From Oscillospiraceae bacterium (GTDB lineage Bacteria > Bacillota > Clostridia > Oscillospirales > CAG-272), in the NCBI GenBank assembly GCA_015064805.1, contig SVRN01000014.1, forward strand, positions 1 to 45,215: a stretch of 45,215 nucleotides of DNA, given 5' to 3'. Each line of letters opens with the position of its first letter. The stretch's first letter is position 1. Of this stretch, positions 1 through 7,140 are shown piece by piece. The position numbers and the translations under genes were made by a program. Under the pieces are notes generated by a model, which saw only the letters and a program-made list of their open reading frames with translations, did not search any database and had not been told where the DNA came from.

Positions 1-2
1 TC

Positions 3-200
3 GTTGACGGCATCCCCGCCATTCTGTTTGACGATATTTACCCCGAACAGCAGCTGCTTGACACCGTCAAGGAGCTCATCGACAAATTCGCGCCCCGCCT
101 GATCCTCGGCATTTCGGACGAAATGTCCTCGACGGGCAACATCGAGCGCATCAAGCTCGTCCGCGATTTTGTGGATGCGTATAATGCGTCGTTGGAGTAA
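3..200 (+). CDS. Uroporphyrinogen decarboxylase-family protein, C-terminal fragment
   Basis: This reading frame enters from the left edge and stops at a TAA at 198-200, leaving 65 residues. The visible part includes LILGISDEMSSTG followed by an amphipathic end (IERIKLVRDFVDAYNA). That pattern resembles the C-terminus of the uroporphyrinogen decarboxylase superfamily, including the corrinoid/methyl-transfer relatives common in Clostridia, where a conserved GISDE-SSTGDIER stretch precedes the last helix. The substrate cannot be told from this fragment; true HemE is less likely than a methyltransferase-like relative, but that is inference. A strong hairpin follows the stop. Confidence 0.6.
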   Translation, partial: VDGIPAILFDDIYPEQQLLDTVKELIDKFAPRLILGISDEMSSTGNIERIKLVRDFVDAYNASLE

Positions 201-213
201 TCACGCATAACGA

Positions 214-252
214 CAGCCTCCGATCCGAAATTCCGGATCGGAGGCTGATTTT
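214..252. terminator. Bidirectional intrinsic terminator
   Basis: Perfect 14-bp inverted repeat, arms 214-227 and 234-247, with a 6-nt loop. It is followed by ATTTTAT on the plus strand and lies directly beyond the stop codon of the minus-strand sigma factor gene. It can end both converging transcripts. Confidence 0.8.
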
Positions 253-2806
253 ATAGCTTTTTAATTCCGCATCTGTCCTCGATCAGACACAAATTGCCGT
301 TCTCGTCGCGCTCGACGGCGTATTCGACCGCGGCAACGTAGCCCTCGCGCATGAACTGCGCCTCATACCGACGGGTCATGCCCTCGCAAAGCGGCATGTA
401 GCCCTCGCCCGTGCCTTCATAGGCCACCAGGTCGTAAATACCCTGCAGAGTGTGGTCCTTGTGATCCTGCACCGTGCGGATCATGCCCACGCCGGGGGCA
501 AAATAGTATTTCTTGGTGCCGTTGCGGTAAGCGAGCCCCGGCGACATTCCCTCAATTTCAAGAGATACCTCCAGGCAGTCCGTGAAGGTGTCGGCGGCCG
601 TGGTTATACTGCCGACCGCGCGGCAGCTCATGCGTGTTTTGACGTTGCAGCTACCGTACTTTCCGTGCTTCAATTCTCCCGCAAAACCATCCTTCCACTC
701 GGGATTCCACAAGCAGTCGGTCGCGTCGTGCCAGATGCCGATGACGTCATTGAAGAATAGCGGTGCGCCCCAGTCTCCCGTACCACCCATATTCTTCCAC
801 TCAAAGCTGTAAAAACGATTCGGGTTATTCAGACGCGGCACCTTGGCGTTTTCCTCGATATAGCAAATATCGAAGAAATTCCAATGCCCGCTTTGGGTAC
901 GATCGGGATTGAATTCCCCGTCGGACTCCAATATGCGACGCATGGTCGCGGCGGCCAGGCGGGTGTGGGCTTTTTGATAGGGCGTGGATGCCAATGCTTC
1001 ACAGCGCTCGATCACAGGCCGTACGTCCGTCAGATGGCTCTCTCCCTTATCATCGTCCGCACAATAGTCGTTGCGCATCTGCCAGGCCATTTCGCTCCAG
1101 CTGTCTGGATCGTAGCGAAGGCGCAAAACGTACCAATCGTTTGAGAAAACGACCGACTCCTCGTCCGCGTGGACGATTTCCATGCGGGACCGGATCGAAA
1201 GAATGGAAGGATCGTCGTCGCTCGTATACTCCCATACGTTGCCGACAGCGCATGGCAAGCGTCCCTCACCGCCGACAACGGTGTAGGACTTCAACAACCG
1301 CACGTCCGTCTTGCCGAGCGTGATCGTTTTCTGCTTGACGATGCCGACGCCCTCGCAATACCAGGTCAGCGTCTCTTCCCTGTCCTGTGCCGTCGTGCGC
1401 CACAGCTCACAATTTTGGAACGTGCCGCAAGGTGTCACAACCGTCTCGCCCACGGCGACAAAGGTCAGTGTGTTGCTGCAATCGTCCGTGATCGAATCTC
1501 CCACGTGCCCTCCCGGAATGAACAGGCGGTAGTCGCAATGAGTGGCGTTGTACAACACGTAATTGGGCGTCGTAAAGATGCCATACAGGCCGCCGCGGCC
1601 GTAGCCGGGCTGACTAAAAAACCGAAGCTCACCGTCGAGGATGCGATACGTCTCCGCCGTAGTGCAAAAATGGATCCTGTTCTCCGAAACACCCTTTGAC
1701 AAAAGATCCAGATAGGTCTGTTCGACTCGGCGTGCCGACAACGCGTTGGCATAGTAAGCGTCCTTCGGTGACAGCACCGAAAGCACCTGATCCAGCGCCT
1801 CAAAGCCCTCTTTTGCCTGTTTCTGATGGAAATACGTATTCGCCAGCCAGAACCATTGCGCGCCCTCCGATTTGACGAAGCCGTGCTCCTTCAAAAACGG
1901 AATCTGCACGTCACGGATATACTCGATCCTTGCGTTGCCGTGCAATTTTCGATATTCGTGGAAGCATACGCTCGTCAAGACCTCATCGTTGCGCCCTTTG
2001 AGCGCATATTCTTTGATGCGGGCAAGCAGCTCGTCGTTTTTCTGCCCGGGGATCCACCAAAAGCCGCGCAACAGCACGTCGGCCATGGCGTAATCCTTTT
2101 CCCCGCACTCGGGCAGCTCCTCAACGGCCTTGAGCGTTTTTTCATAGACCGGAGGGAAATTTGTTTTGTTTCTTCGCAGATTCCACAGCTTGAGCTTTTC
2201 CACTTCAAGCATAACTCGTTCAACCAATGTTTTGTCAATTCTGTTTTTCATAACACCCAAATCCTTTCGGATGCGCTCTCTGCCGTCGTGCAGCTGCCAC
2301 TTAACCGTACCGACAGCAACACCAAGCCGCGCCGCGATATCCGCAACGGACAGCCCCTCAAAATAATGAAGGGTGATGATCTCGCGCACTCTTGCGGGGA
2401 GCTTACCGATGCTCTCGTGGAGTAGTGCAATATATTCGCCCTGCTCGTCCTCGTTCTCCTCGGCAATGTCGCAGTTGCCCGCATGAACGGCATTTTCCAG
2501 CACATCATAGCTGACGTAATCCCGAAGACGGGTGACGATATCGACGGCGCAGTTTTTGGCGATGCGCCGCACCCACGCACCAAAGCGGGCCGGCTCTCGC
2601 AGGCAGTCCAGCTTGATCCAGGCCAACACGAAGGCCTCCTGCGAGGCGTCCTCCGCTAAATATTCGTCGCGTGTGATACGCCGTGCGGCCGCCATGACCG
2701 ACTTTTGATAACGGGCGACGAGCGTCTCGTAAGCATCCTGGTCTCCCGACAGCGTCAAAGCGACCAAAATCTCGTCCGTATGCTCCAGATACTTCAGCTT
2801 TGCCAT
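251..2806 (-). CDS. ECF-type sigma factor fused to a long C-terminal sensor-like region
   Basis: 851 residues from the ATG at 2806, which has an AAAGGAAAA ribosome binding site. An in-frame upstream start at 2923 is excluded because it lies inside the promoter. Residues about 24-95 form sigma region 2 (EDASQEAFVLAW, then RFGAWVRRIAKN). Residues about 127-182 form region 4, with a helix-turn-helix (LSVADIAARLGVAVGTVKWQL). Residues 190-851 have no membrane segment. About 190-375 look helical and repeat-like. Two later stretches share one pattern, a GTF-x-(N/D)C strand followed by an aromatic-rich strand and GVG: TPCGTFQNC with CEGVGIV (about 455-490), and ADTFTDC with FAPGVGMI (about 730-776). 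The pattern resembles DUF3108-type beta domains. ECF proteins are normally about 180 residues, so this is a large fusion. Its ligand and target promoters are unknown. Confidence 0.85.
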   Translation of the reverse strand: MAKLKYLEHTDEILVALTLSGDQDAYETLVARYQKSVMAAARRITRDEYLAEDASQEAFVLAWIKLDCLREPARFGAWVRRIAKNCAVDIVTRLRDYVSYDVLENAVHAGNCDIAEENEDEQGEYIALLHESIGKLPARVREIITLHYFEGLSVADIAARLGVAVGTVKWQLHDGRERIRKDLGVMKNRIDKTLVERVMLEVEKLKLWNLRRNKTNFPPVYEKTLKAVEELPECGEKDYAMADVLLRGFWWIPGQKNDELLARIKEYALKGRNDEVLTSVCFHEYRKLHGNARIEYIRDVQIPFLKEHGFVKSEGAQWFWLANTYFHQKQAKEGFEALDQVLSVLSPKDAYYANALSARRVEQTYLDLLSKGVSENRIHFCTTAETYRILDGELRFFSQPGYGRGGLYGIFTTPNYVLYNATHCDYRLFIPGGHVGDSITDDCSNTLTFVAVGETVVTPCGTFQNCELWRTTAQDREETLTWYCEGVGIVKQKTITLGKTDVRLLKSYTVVGGEGRLPCAVGNVWEYTSDDDPSILSIRSRMEIVHADEESVVFSNDWYVLRLRYDPDSWSEMAWQMRNDYCADDDKGESHLTDVRPVIERCEALASTPYQKAHTRLAAATMRRILESDGEFNPDRTQSGHWNFFDICYIEENAKVPRLNNPNRFYSFEWKNMGGTGDWGAPLFFNDVIGIWHDATDCLWNPEWKDGFAGELKHGKYGSCNVKTRMSCRAVGSITTAADTFTDCLEVSLEIEGMSPGLAYRNGTKKYYFAPGVGMIRTVQDHKDHTLQGIYDLVAYEGTGEGYMPLCEGMTRRYEAQFMREGYVAAVEYAVERDENGNLCLIEDRCGIKKL

Positions 2807-2905
2807 GTATTTTTTCCTTTCTTTGTCGTGCATCTTGCAAGTGCTGTCTATAAGACGGCAAAAAGGGCGACAAGGTTGGGGGGGAATGGAATTTTTTTTG
2901 TTTTT

Positions 2906-2934
2906 ATTATACACGACAAGCAAGGAATTGTCAA
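2906..2934 (-). promoter_or_regulatory. Sigma-A-type promoter of the ECF-fusion gene
   Basis: On the minus strand TTGACA (2934-2929) is followed by a 17-bp spacer and TATAAT (2911-2906), a perfect consensus. Transcription would start near 2899, giving a leader of roughly 90 nt before the ATG at 2806. Confidence 0.85.
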
Positions 2935-2953
2935 ATTTGGATGTAAGGTCCTC

Positions 2954-3490
2954 TCACCCGCAAAAAACGACCGCAATATTAAGTATCAACATCCAAGTCA
3001 AAAAAACCGCATGGCAAAACAGAATGACCGCGACGCCGCGAAACAGCTTGACATAGCGCAGGGCCGTGAGGATACATAAAATCAGCACACCCAGCACGAT
3101 CAGCGCGCCGAGAAAAGGACGCGCCGCGCAAAAGAAAACAGGATACCACAAAAAGCCGAGAAACAGCATGGCAAGATAGGTCATGCCGCCCCGATATTTG
3201 ACCGCCTCGGTATAGCCGTCACACCGCCGATCGGACATCACGCGGGCAAACGCACCGCCAAGCAACGCGTACCAGATCATCCAAAGCAGCGTCATCAGCC
3301 ACACGGGTGGAATGACGCGTCCGAAATGCATCATCATACCGCTTTGATACGGACTGCCGCACACGCCCCGCACGATCACGCCGCACAGCATCAGCGCCCC
3401 CGCGCCGATCAGCAGCGCAACTGCGGAGCATTCGTTCATCGCGCAGCGCATCCGTCGGCACCAGAGCGCCCATTGCTTTTTCATATTCAT
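2954..3490 (-). CDS. TspO/MBR-like membrane protein
   Basis: 178 residues, almost entirely membrane segments, with about five predicted helices. The pattern follows the TspO (tryptophan-rich sensory protein) family: PPVWLMTLLWMIWYALLGGA in the first half, FLGFLWYPVFF in the middle, and LRYVKLFRGVAVILF...FLTWMLILNIAVVF at the end, which matches the family's final 'PY-x2-W...LN' helix. It is a little longer than typical TspO (about 155-160 residues) and divergent; the usual WY-x-L-x-KP start is absent. TspO proteins bind porphyrins and other hydrophobic ligands in the membrane. The gene follows the PBP gene by 53 bp and precedes the sigma factor gene, which has its own promoter. The ribosome binding site lies inside a hairpin (see 3491-3528). 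Confidence 0.55.
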   Translation of the reverse strand: MNMKKQWALWCRRMRCAMNECSAVALLIGAGALMLCGVIVRGVCGSPYQSGMMMHFGRVIPPVWLMTLLWMIWYALLGGAFARVMSDRRCDGYTEAVKYRGGMTYLAMLFLGFLWYPVFFCAARPFLGALIVLGVLILCILTALRYVKLFRGVAVILFCHAVFLTWMLILNIAVVFCG

Positions 3491-3528
3491 AAAAATCGCC
3501 CCCTTTCACACAATCGTATGAAAGAGGG
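3491..3528 (-). promoter_or_regulatory. Hairpin enclosing the ribosome binding site of the TspO-like gene
   Basis: On the minus strand, arm 3528-3519 (CCCTCTTTCA) pairs over ten positions, one of them U-G, with arm 3508-3499 (TGAAAGGGGG) around a 10-nt loop. The second arm is the Shine-Dalgarno sequence. It is followed by CGATTTTT and then the ATG at 3490, so the same element also looks like a terminator after the PBP gene. It could be a terminator, a translation block, or both. Confidence 0.6.
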
Positions 3529-3543
3529 TGAAGTTTTATGATG

Positions 3544-5868
3544 TCAACGGACGGCGTATCGCTCGTCCGCCACGTACACCTTGCGCGGGAAGGTGCGCTT
3601 GACGCGGATATATCCCACCTTTTTCAGTGCCTCGGGCACGGTCATCTCGTCAGCAGGCACGCCCCGTTCGCTATCATAGTCACGCAGGGTGTGGCAATCG
3701 CAATAGCTTCGCGGCTCCGTTCCCTGAATGAAATAACCTTCTGCGGTGCGGTCGCCCCGCAGATCCGCGCGGCAGGCGTCGGTCGGTCGAAGCCCCGAAT
3801 CGCGACAATAGCTGACGCGAATGATCCCTGGAGTCAAATCAAATTTGGTCACCGCTCTTCCCTGCTTCAAATCGCGCACCACGATGGGCTGCACGACCTC
3901 CTTCCAGATCTTGACGGCGGGGTTGCTTTTCATATCCGTCATGGGCTTGGGGTAGTCAAAGCCGTACCAAACGCCCGCCAGATACTTAGGGGTATAGCCA
4001 ATGAAATAGCGATCGCAGTCGGCGTTAGACGTGCCCGTCTTGCCCGCTACTGCCACCTTGCCACCAAGCAGCTGCGCGCCCTTGGCCGTTCCCTGCGTAA
4101 CCACGCTTTCAAGCAGCTTGGTCATGATACAAGCGTTTTGCTCGCTGATGGCGTAGTGCCCCGAGGGGCTGTGCGAAAGCAAAACCTTTCCGTCGGGGGC
4201 GATCACGCGGTAATAGGAGTGAGGCTCCATATACACGCCGCCGTTGGCAAGGGCGCTGTAGCCTGCTGTCAGCTCGCGCAAGGTCACGCCGTAGTTCATC
4301 TGCCCCAGGCCCAGCGCCGCCTCGCCAATATCGCTGATCGTCCGACCGTCCTCCAGCGTCCGCGCCTCAATGAGTGAGGTCATGCCAAGCGTGTCGCGCA
4401 GAAAATCAAACGAGCGACGCAGGCCGACCTCGTGAAGCACGCGCACGGCAACGGTATTGACCGAATGCGACACGGCGTAGCGCACGTCGGTCAGCCCGCG
4501 ATACACGCGGTTGGCATTTTGTGGCCAAGGGTGGCGATTGTCCTTACCAAAGGTCACGGGTACGTCGTCAAACACGCTCGCCCAGGTGATCTCGCCCTGC
4601 TCAAGTGCTGGCGCATACACGGACAGCGGCTTGATGGCCGACGCCGCAGGGCGCACCGCCGTCGTGGCGTGGCTTTGCAGGCGATTGCCCGTCTTCTCTC
4701 CCACCGCCCCCGCAACGCCGAGAATATCTCCCGTGGCAGGGTCGATGACGATTATGCCGCTTTGCGCCCGCTCACCGTTTTTGTGGATCGGGAAATGCGA
4801 GACATCGGCATAATAGCGCTCCACTTGCGCTTGCACCGAAGCATCCATTGCCACCTCAATGTCAAGCCCTCCGTTCCAGAGCAGGCGGTTGGCGTACTCG
4901 CGCGTGTAGCCGTATTCGGCGCAAAGATCTCGGATGATGTCCTCAATGACCATATCGACGTACCAGGAATAAATGGGCGTTTTGCCCTGCCCCGCCTGCT
5001 CGCGCAGCGTCAGATCTTCCGCAATCGCCTCGGTGTAGGCCGTCTCGTCGATATACCCTTGCCCCAGCATCTCGGAAAGGATGAGGTCGCGCCGCGCCTT
5101 GGTATGGGCGGGAAAGCGGACGGGATCGTAGTAGGAGGGATTGTTGGTAATGCCTGCGATGGCGGCACACTCACCCAGCGTCAGCTCGCTCACCGTCTTG
5201 CCGAAAAAGCGCTCGGCCGCCGCGCCCACGCCATAGCACCCTTGGGACAGATTGATGATATTCAGATACCGCTCCATGATCTCCTCCTTGGTGCTTCGAT
5301 TCTCCAGATCGTTGGCCCAGCACATTTCCTGCACCTTTCGGTGGATGGAATAGTCGTTTTTGCCCGAGAGATTTTTGACGAGCTGCTGTGTAATGGTCGA
5401 CGCCCCAAAATGGCGGGTGTAGCCAAGGCAATAGTTGAGTCCTGCCGAAAGCGTCCGCACCCAGTTGACACCGTGATGCTGCCAGAATTGCTGATCCTCA
5501 ATGGCAACGAAAGCGTCGATCAGCGCCTGCGGACATTCGGCGTAGGTCACGGGGATGACGTGCACGCCGCCGTCCAGCGTGCCGTCGGGCAGCTCGATCC
5601 GCGTACCTATTCGCTCTGCCCGATCCTCGAATTCGTAATAATACAGCTGTGACGCGCCTGCACCCGTGGCGGCGGCCAGCTGGGTTTCATCAAAATCGGG
5701 CGTAATATTATTCTCTGCGTACCACGCCACGGCGATGCCGATCAGCACGGCAAGCGTCATGCCGATGGCCAGTATCATCAAAGCCGCGTTCAGCAGCGTC
5801 ACGCCAAGGCTTTTTCTTGGACGCACAGACGGCGTGGAACGAGTCTGTGTTTGTTTAGGTTTGTTCAT
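3544..5868 (-). CDS. Class A penicillin-binding protein (bifunctional transglycosylase/transpeptidase)
   Basis: 774 residues, starting at the ATG at 5868 behind AGGAG. It polymerises and cross-links peptidoglycan outside the membrane. A short basic cytoplasmic tail is followed by one membrane anchor (about residues 22-50). The GT51 domain contains the catalytic glutamate in EDQQFWQHHGV (E124) and the GASTITQQLVKN motif (155-166). The transpeptidase domain has SAIK (S410 nucleophile, K413), SVN (469-471) and KTGT (610-613). The flanking text around the serine, RPAASAIKP, differs slightly from the common QPGSAFKP form but keeps SxxK. The C-terminal 100 residues after KTG contain several cysteines (YCRDSG, DACRAD, SYCDCH), as in other clostridial PBP1A proteins. 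No strong promoter is visible directly upstream. Confidence 0.93.
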   Translation of the reverse strand: MNKPKQTQTRSTPSVRPRKSLGVTLLNAALMILAIGMTLAVLIGIAVAWYAENNITPDFDETQLAAATGAGASQLYYYEFEDRAERIGTRIELPDGTLDGGVHVIPVTYAECPQALIDAFVAIEDQQFWQHHGVNWVRTLSAGLNYCLGYTRHFGASTITQQLVKNLSGKNDYSIHRKVQEMCWANDLENRSTKEEIMERYLNIINLSQGCYGVGAAAERFFGKTVSELTLGECAAIAGITNNPSYYDPVRFPAHTKARRDLILSEMLGQGYIDETAYTEAIAEDLTLREQAGQGKTPIYSWYVDMVIEDIIRDLCAEYGYTREYANRLLWNGGLDIEVAMDASVQAQVERYYADVSHFPIHKNGERAQSGIIVIDPATGDILGVAGAVGEKTGNRLQSHATTAVRPAASAIKPLSVYAPALEQGEITWASVFDDVPVTFGKDNRHPWPQNANRVYRGLTDVRYAVSHSVNTVAVRVLHEVGLRRSFDFLRDTLGMTSLIEARTLEDGRTISDIGEAALGLGQMNYGVTLRELTAGYSALANGGVYMEPHSYYRVIAPDGKVLLSHSPSGHYAISEQNACIMTKLLESVVTQGTAKGAQLLGGKVAVAGKTGTSNADCDRYFIGYTPKYLAGVWYGFDYPKPMTDMKSNPAVKIWKEVVQPIVVRDLKQGRAVTKFDLTPGIIRVSYCRDSGLRPTDACRADLRGDRTAEGYFIQGTEPRSYCDCHTLRDYDSERGVPADEMTVPEALKKVGYIRVKRTFPRKVYVADERYAVR

Positions 5869-5956
5869 CGTTTTCTCCTGTGTCAAATCAATCGTACCTT
5901 TATTATTCCTTGTTTGGCATGGGATAAAACGAAACGCGCTTCGGCAGTTTTTAGCA

Positions 5957-5987
5957 AAAAAACACACGGCCTCGCCGTGTGTTTTTT
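5957..5987. terminator. Bidirectional terminator, copy 1 of a duplicated pair
   Basis: Perfect 14-bp inverted repeat (5957-5970 with 5974-5987) with loop CTC, A-run on one side and T-run on the other. It follows the stop of the XRE gene at 5989. The same hairpin, with loop CCT, recurs at 6561-6591 after the paralogous gene. Confidence 0.88.
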
Positions 5988-5988
5988 C

Positions 5989-6204
5989 TCATTCTTCTGC
6001 AGCGCCTCTTCCGAACAACTCGTCCAGCGTCACGCAAAACAGCTCCGCGATGGGCAAAAGCAGCGTAACGTCGGGATAGGTCAAACCCCGCTCCCATTTT
6101 GACACTGCCTGTGTACTGACACACAGTTGCTCTGCCGTCTGTCGCTGCGTCAAGCCACGCGCCCGGCGAAGTCGTTTGATATTGTGTCCGATCTGTAGCT
6201 CCAT
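5989..6204 (-). CDS. XRE-family transcriptional regulator, paralogue A
   Basis: 71 residues, essentially only a helix-turn-helix domain: GHNIKRLRRARGLTQRQTAEQLCVSTQAVSKWERG, then YPDVTLLLPIAELFCVTLDELFG. The ATG at 6204 follows GGGAGGGG. From AVSKWERG onward it differs from the regulator at 6593-6808 at only one residue (GRGAAEE versus GRHAAEE), while the first half, including the recognition region, differs. It is transcribed from a consensus promoter at 6245-6273 that overlaps palindromic sites, and it faces the divergent regulator at 6338. Autoregulation is likely but inferred. Confidence 0.85.
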   Translation of the reverse strand: MELQIGHNIKRLRRARGLTQRQTAEQLCVSTQAVSKWERGLTYPDVTLLLPIAELFCVTLDELFGRGAAEE

Positions 6205-6244
6205 TTTCCCCTCCCACCGACTCTAACATATCGTAATTGTCAAC

Positions 6245-6273
6245 ATTATAGTACAAATATTTACTAATGTCAA
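6245..6273 (-). promoter_or_regulatory. Sigma-A-type promoter of the XRE regulator at 5989-6204
   Basis: Minus-strand TTGACA (6273-6268), 17-bp spacer, TATAAT (6250-6245): perfect consensus. The -35 box lies in the middle of an 8-bp inverted repeat. Confidence 0.85.
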
Positions 6274-6290
6274 TAGTAAATTTATTTACT
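6259..6290. promoter_or_regulatory. Overlapping operator palindromes between divergent XRE genes
   Basis: Three alternating half-sites are seen: ATTTACTA at 6259-6266, TAGTAAAT at 6274-6281, and ATTTACT at 6284-6290. The first two form a perfect 8-bp inverted repeat with a 7-nt spacer centred on the -35 box of the leftward promoter. The second and third form a perfect 7-bp repeat with a 2-nt spacer, just upstream of TATAAT at 6294-6299, the likely -10 of the rightward gene, whose -35 is poor. This layout fits a regulator-controlled divergent switch; which regulator binds is not known. Confidence 0.6.
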
Positions 6291-6337
6291 TGTTATAATT
6301 TGGGTGAGCCATTTATTGATCGGAGGTCATAAGCTTT

Positions 6338-6553
6338 ATGAAATATATCAAACGCATCCGCGATCTGCGCGAGGATCACGACAAAACACAGCAGCAGATC
6401 GCCGACCTGCTGGGCACCTCGCAAACCATGTACGCCCGCTATGAGCGTGGAGCAAACGAGCTTCCGCTTCGTCATTTGATCACGCTCTGCCAATATTACA
6501 AGGTCAGCGCGGACTATATCCTCGGTTTGAGCGACACACCGGAAAAATTGTAA
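6338..6553 (+). CDS. XRE-family transcriptional regulator (divergent)
   Basis: 71 residues: a lone helix-turn-helix domain (IKRIRDLREDHDKTQQQIADLLGTSQTMYARYERGANELPLRHLITLCQYYKVSADYILGLSD). It is the same length as its two neighbours but of a different sub-group (YARYERG rather than VSKWERG). The ATG at 6338 follows GGAGG with an 11-nt gap. It is transcribed away from the regulator at 5989-6204 and towards the one at 6593-6808, ending at a terminator shared with that gene. The target genes are not evident. Confidence 0.85.
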   Translation: MKYIKRIRDLREDHDKTQQQIADLLGTSQTMYARYERGANELPLRHLITLCQYYKVSADYILGLSDTPEKL

Positions 6554-6560
6554 TTCAAGT

Positions 6561-6591
6561 AAAAAACACACGGCCCTGCCGTGTGTTTTTT
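6561..6591. terminator. Bidirectional terminator, copy 2 of a duplicated pair
   Basis: Perfect 14-bp inverted repeat (6561-6574 with 6578-6591), loop CCT, between two converging XRE genes. It is identical in its stem to the terminator at 5957-5987, showing that the duplicated unit includes the 3' end of the gene plus its terminator. Confidence 0.88.
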
Positions 6592-6592
6592 C

Positions 6593-6808
6593 TCATTCTT
6601 CTGCCGCGTGTCTTCCGAACAACTCGTCCAGCGTCACGCAAAACAGCTCCGCGATGGGCAAAAGCAGCGTGACGTCGGGATAGGTCAAGCCTCGCTCCCA
6701 TTTTGACACTGCCTGCACGCTGATGCGCAGCTGATAAGCCAGCTGTCTTTGTGTCATGCCGGTCGCCAATCGCAGCTTTTTGATGTTGGATCCCAATGGA
6801 ATACTCAA
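6593..6808 (-). CDS. XRE-family transcriptional regulator, paralogue B (TTG start)
   Basis: 71 residues if translation begins at the TTG at 6808, which sits behind GGGAGGAAAACG. This start makes the protein exactly the same length as paralogue A and aligns without gaps (GSNIKKLRLATGMTQRQLAYQL against GHNIKRLRRARGLTQRQTAEQL). The frame stays open upstream to about 6937, but that stretch holds two strong hairpins and lacks a ribosome binding site. The last 36 residues are almost identical to paralogue A, also at DNA level, while the first half has diverged, so the two may bind different sites. It has its own promoter (7078-7106) and a long structured leader. Confidence 0.78.
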   Translation of the reverse strand: MSIPLGSNIKKLRLATGMTQRQLAYQLRISVQAVSKWERGLTYPDVTLLLPIAELFCVTLDELFGRHAAEE

Positions 6809-6892
6809 ACGTTTTCCTCCCGTGTCGATGATATTCGGCTCCGCCAAAACGGCCTTGCCCAACCTCGCCGCACACAGGTTTTCTGTATGGCA

Positions 6893-6969
6893 GGGCTGTG
6901 CCATCCGCAGACGGCACAGCCCCGCTATCACTCGCACTCACGCAAAGAGCGCAGTACCGGCGAGTGATA
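6893..6969 (-). promoter_or_regulatory. Structured leader: two 10-bp hairpins upstream of XRE paralogue B
   Basis: Going down the minus-strand transcript, the first hairpin pairs 6969-6960 with 6935-6926 (TATCACTCGC arms) around a 24-nt loop that contains the stop codon of a 20-codon reading frame. The second pairs 6922-6913 with 6902-6893 (GGGCTGTGCC arms) around a 10-nt loop. Neither has a T-run, so they are not simple terminators. They lie between the small frame and the TTG start at 6808. Confidence 0.55.
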
Positions 6970-7000
6970 CGGCATTTTTACAAAATGCGCAAAAAAACAT
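6938..7000 (-). CDS. Possible 20-residue leader peptide
   Basis: Starts at the ATG at 7000 directly behind AAAGGAGGCGAGGAT, one of the strongest ribosome binding sites in the window, and ends at a TGA at 6938-6940. The peptide begins MFFCAFCKNAV and is hydrophobic, with two cysteines in a CxxC spacing. It is the first reading frame after a consensus promoter and ends in the loop of the first leader hairpin. This is the arrangement of a translated leader that could influence the downstream regulator gene; it could instead be the remnant of a longer broken gene. Confidence 0.4.
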   Translation of the reverse strand: MFFCAFCKNAVSLAGTALFA

Positions 7001-7077
7001 ATCCTCGCCTCCTTTCATTCAAAATAATAACCGCACCTCTCACCCCGTCTGCAGTACGTGATGATCGGTACGGTTAT

Positions 7078-7106
7078 ATTGTAGCACGGTTTGCCCGACG
7101 TGTCAA
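7078..7106 (-). promoter_or_regulatory. Sigma-A-type promoter of XRE paralogue B leader
   Basis: Minus-strand TTGACA (7106-7101), 17-bp spacer, TACAAT (7083-7078). Transcription would begin near 7071, giving a leader of about 260 nt before the TTG at 6808. Confidence 0.8.
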
Positions 7107-7140
7107 GTGCTCATCGGTCAACCGTTGGTTTATTCGCCTT

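Noticed and set aside
2807-2923. Longer N-terminus for the ECF-fusion protein starting at 2923
   Set aside because: The -10 box of a consensus promoter (2906-2911) lies within that extension, so it cannot be transcribed from this promoter; the ATG at 2806 has a ribosome binding site.
6555-6941. Alternative 128-codon minus-strand frame overlapping XRE paralogue B
   Set aside because: It reads through the hairpin region and the regulator in another frame, while the frame giving the helix-turn-helix has a ribosome binding site and a paralogue of equal length.
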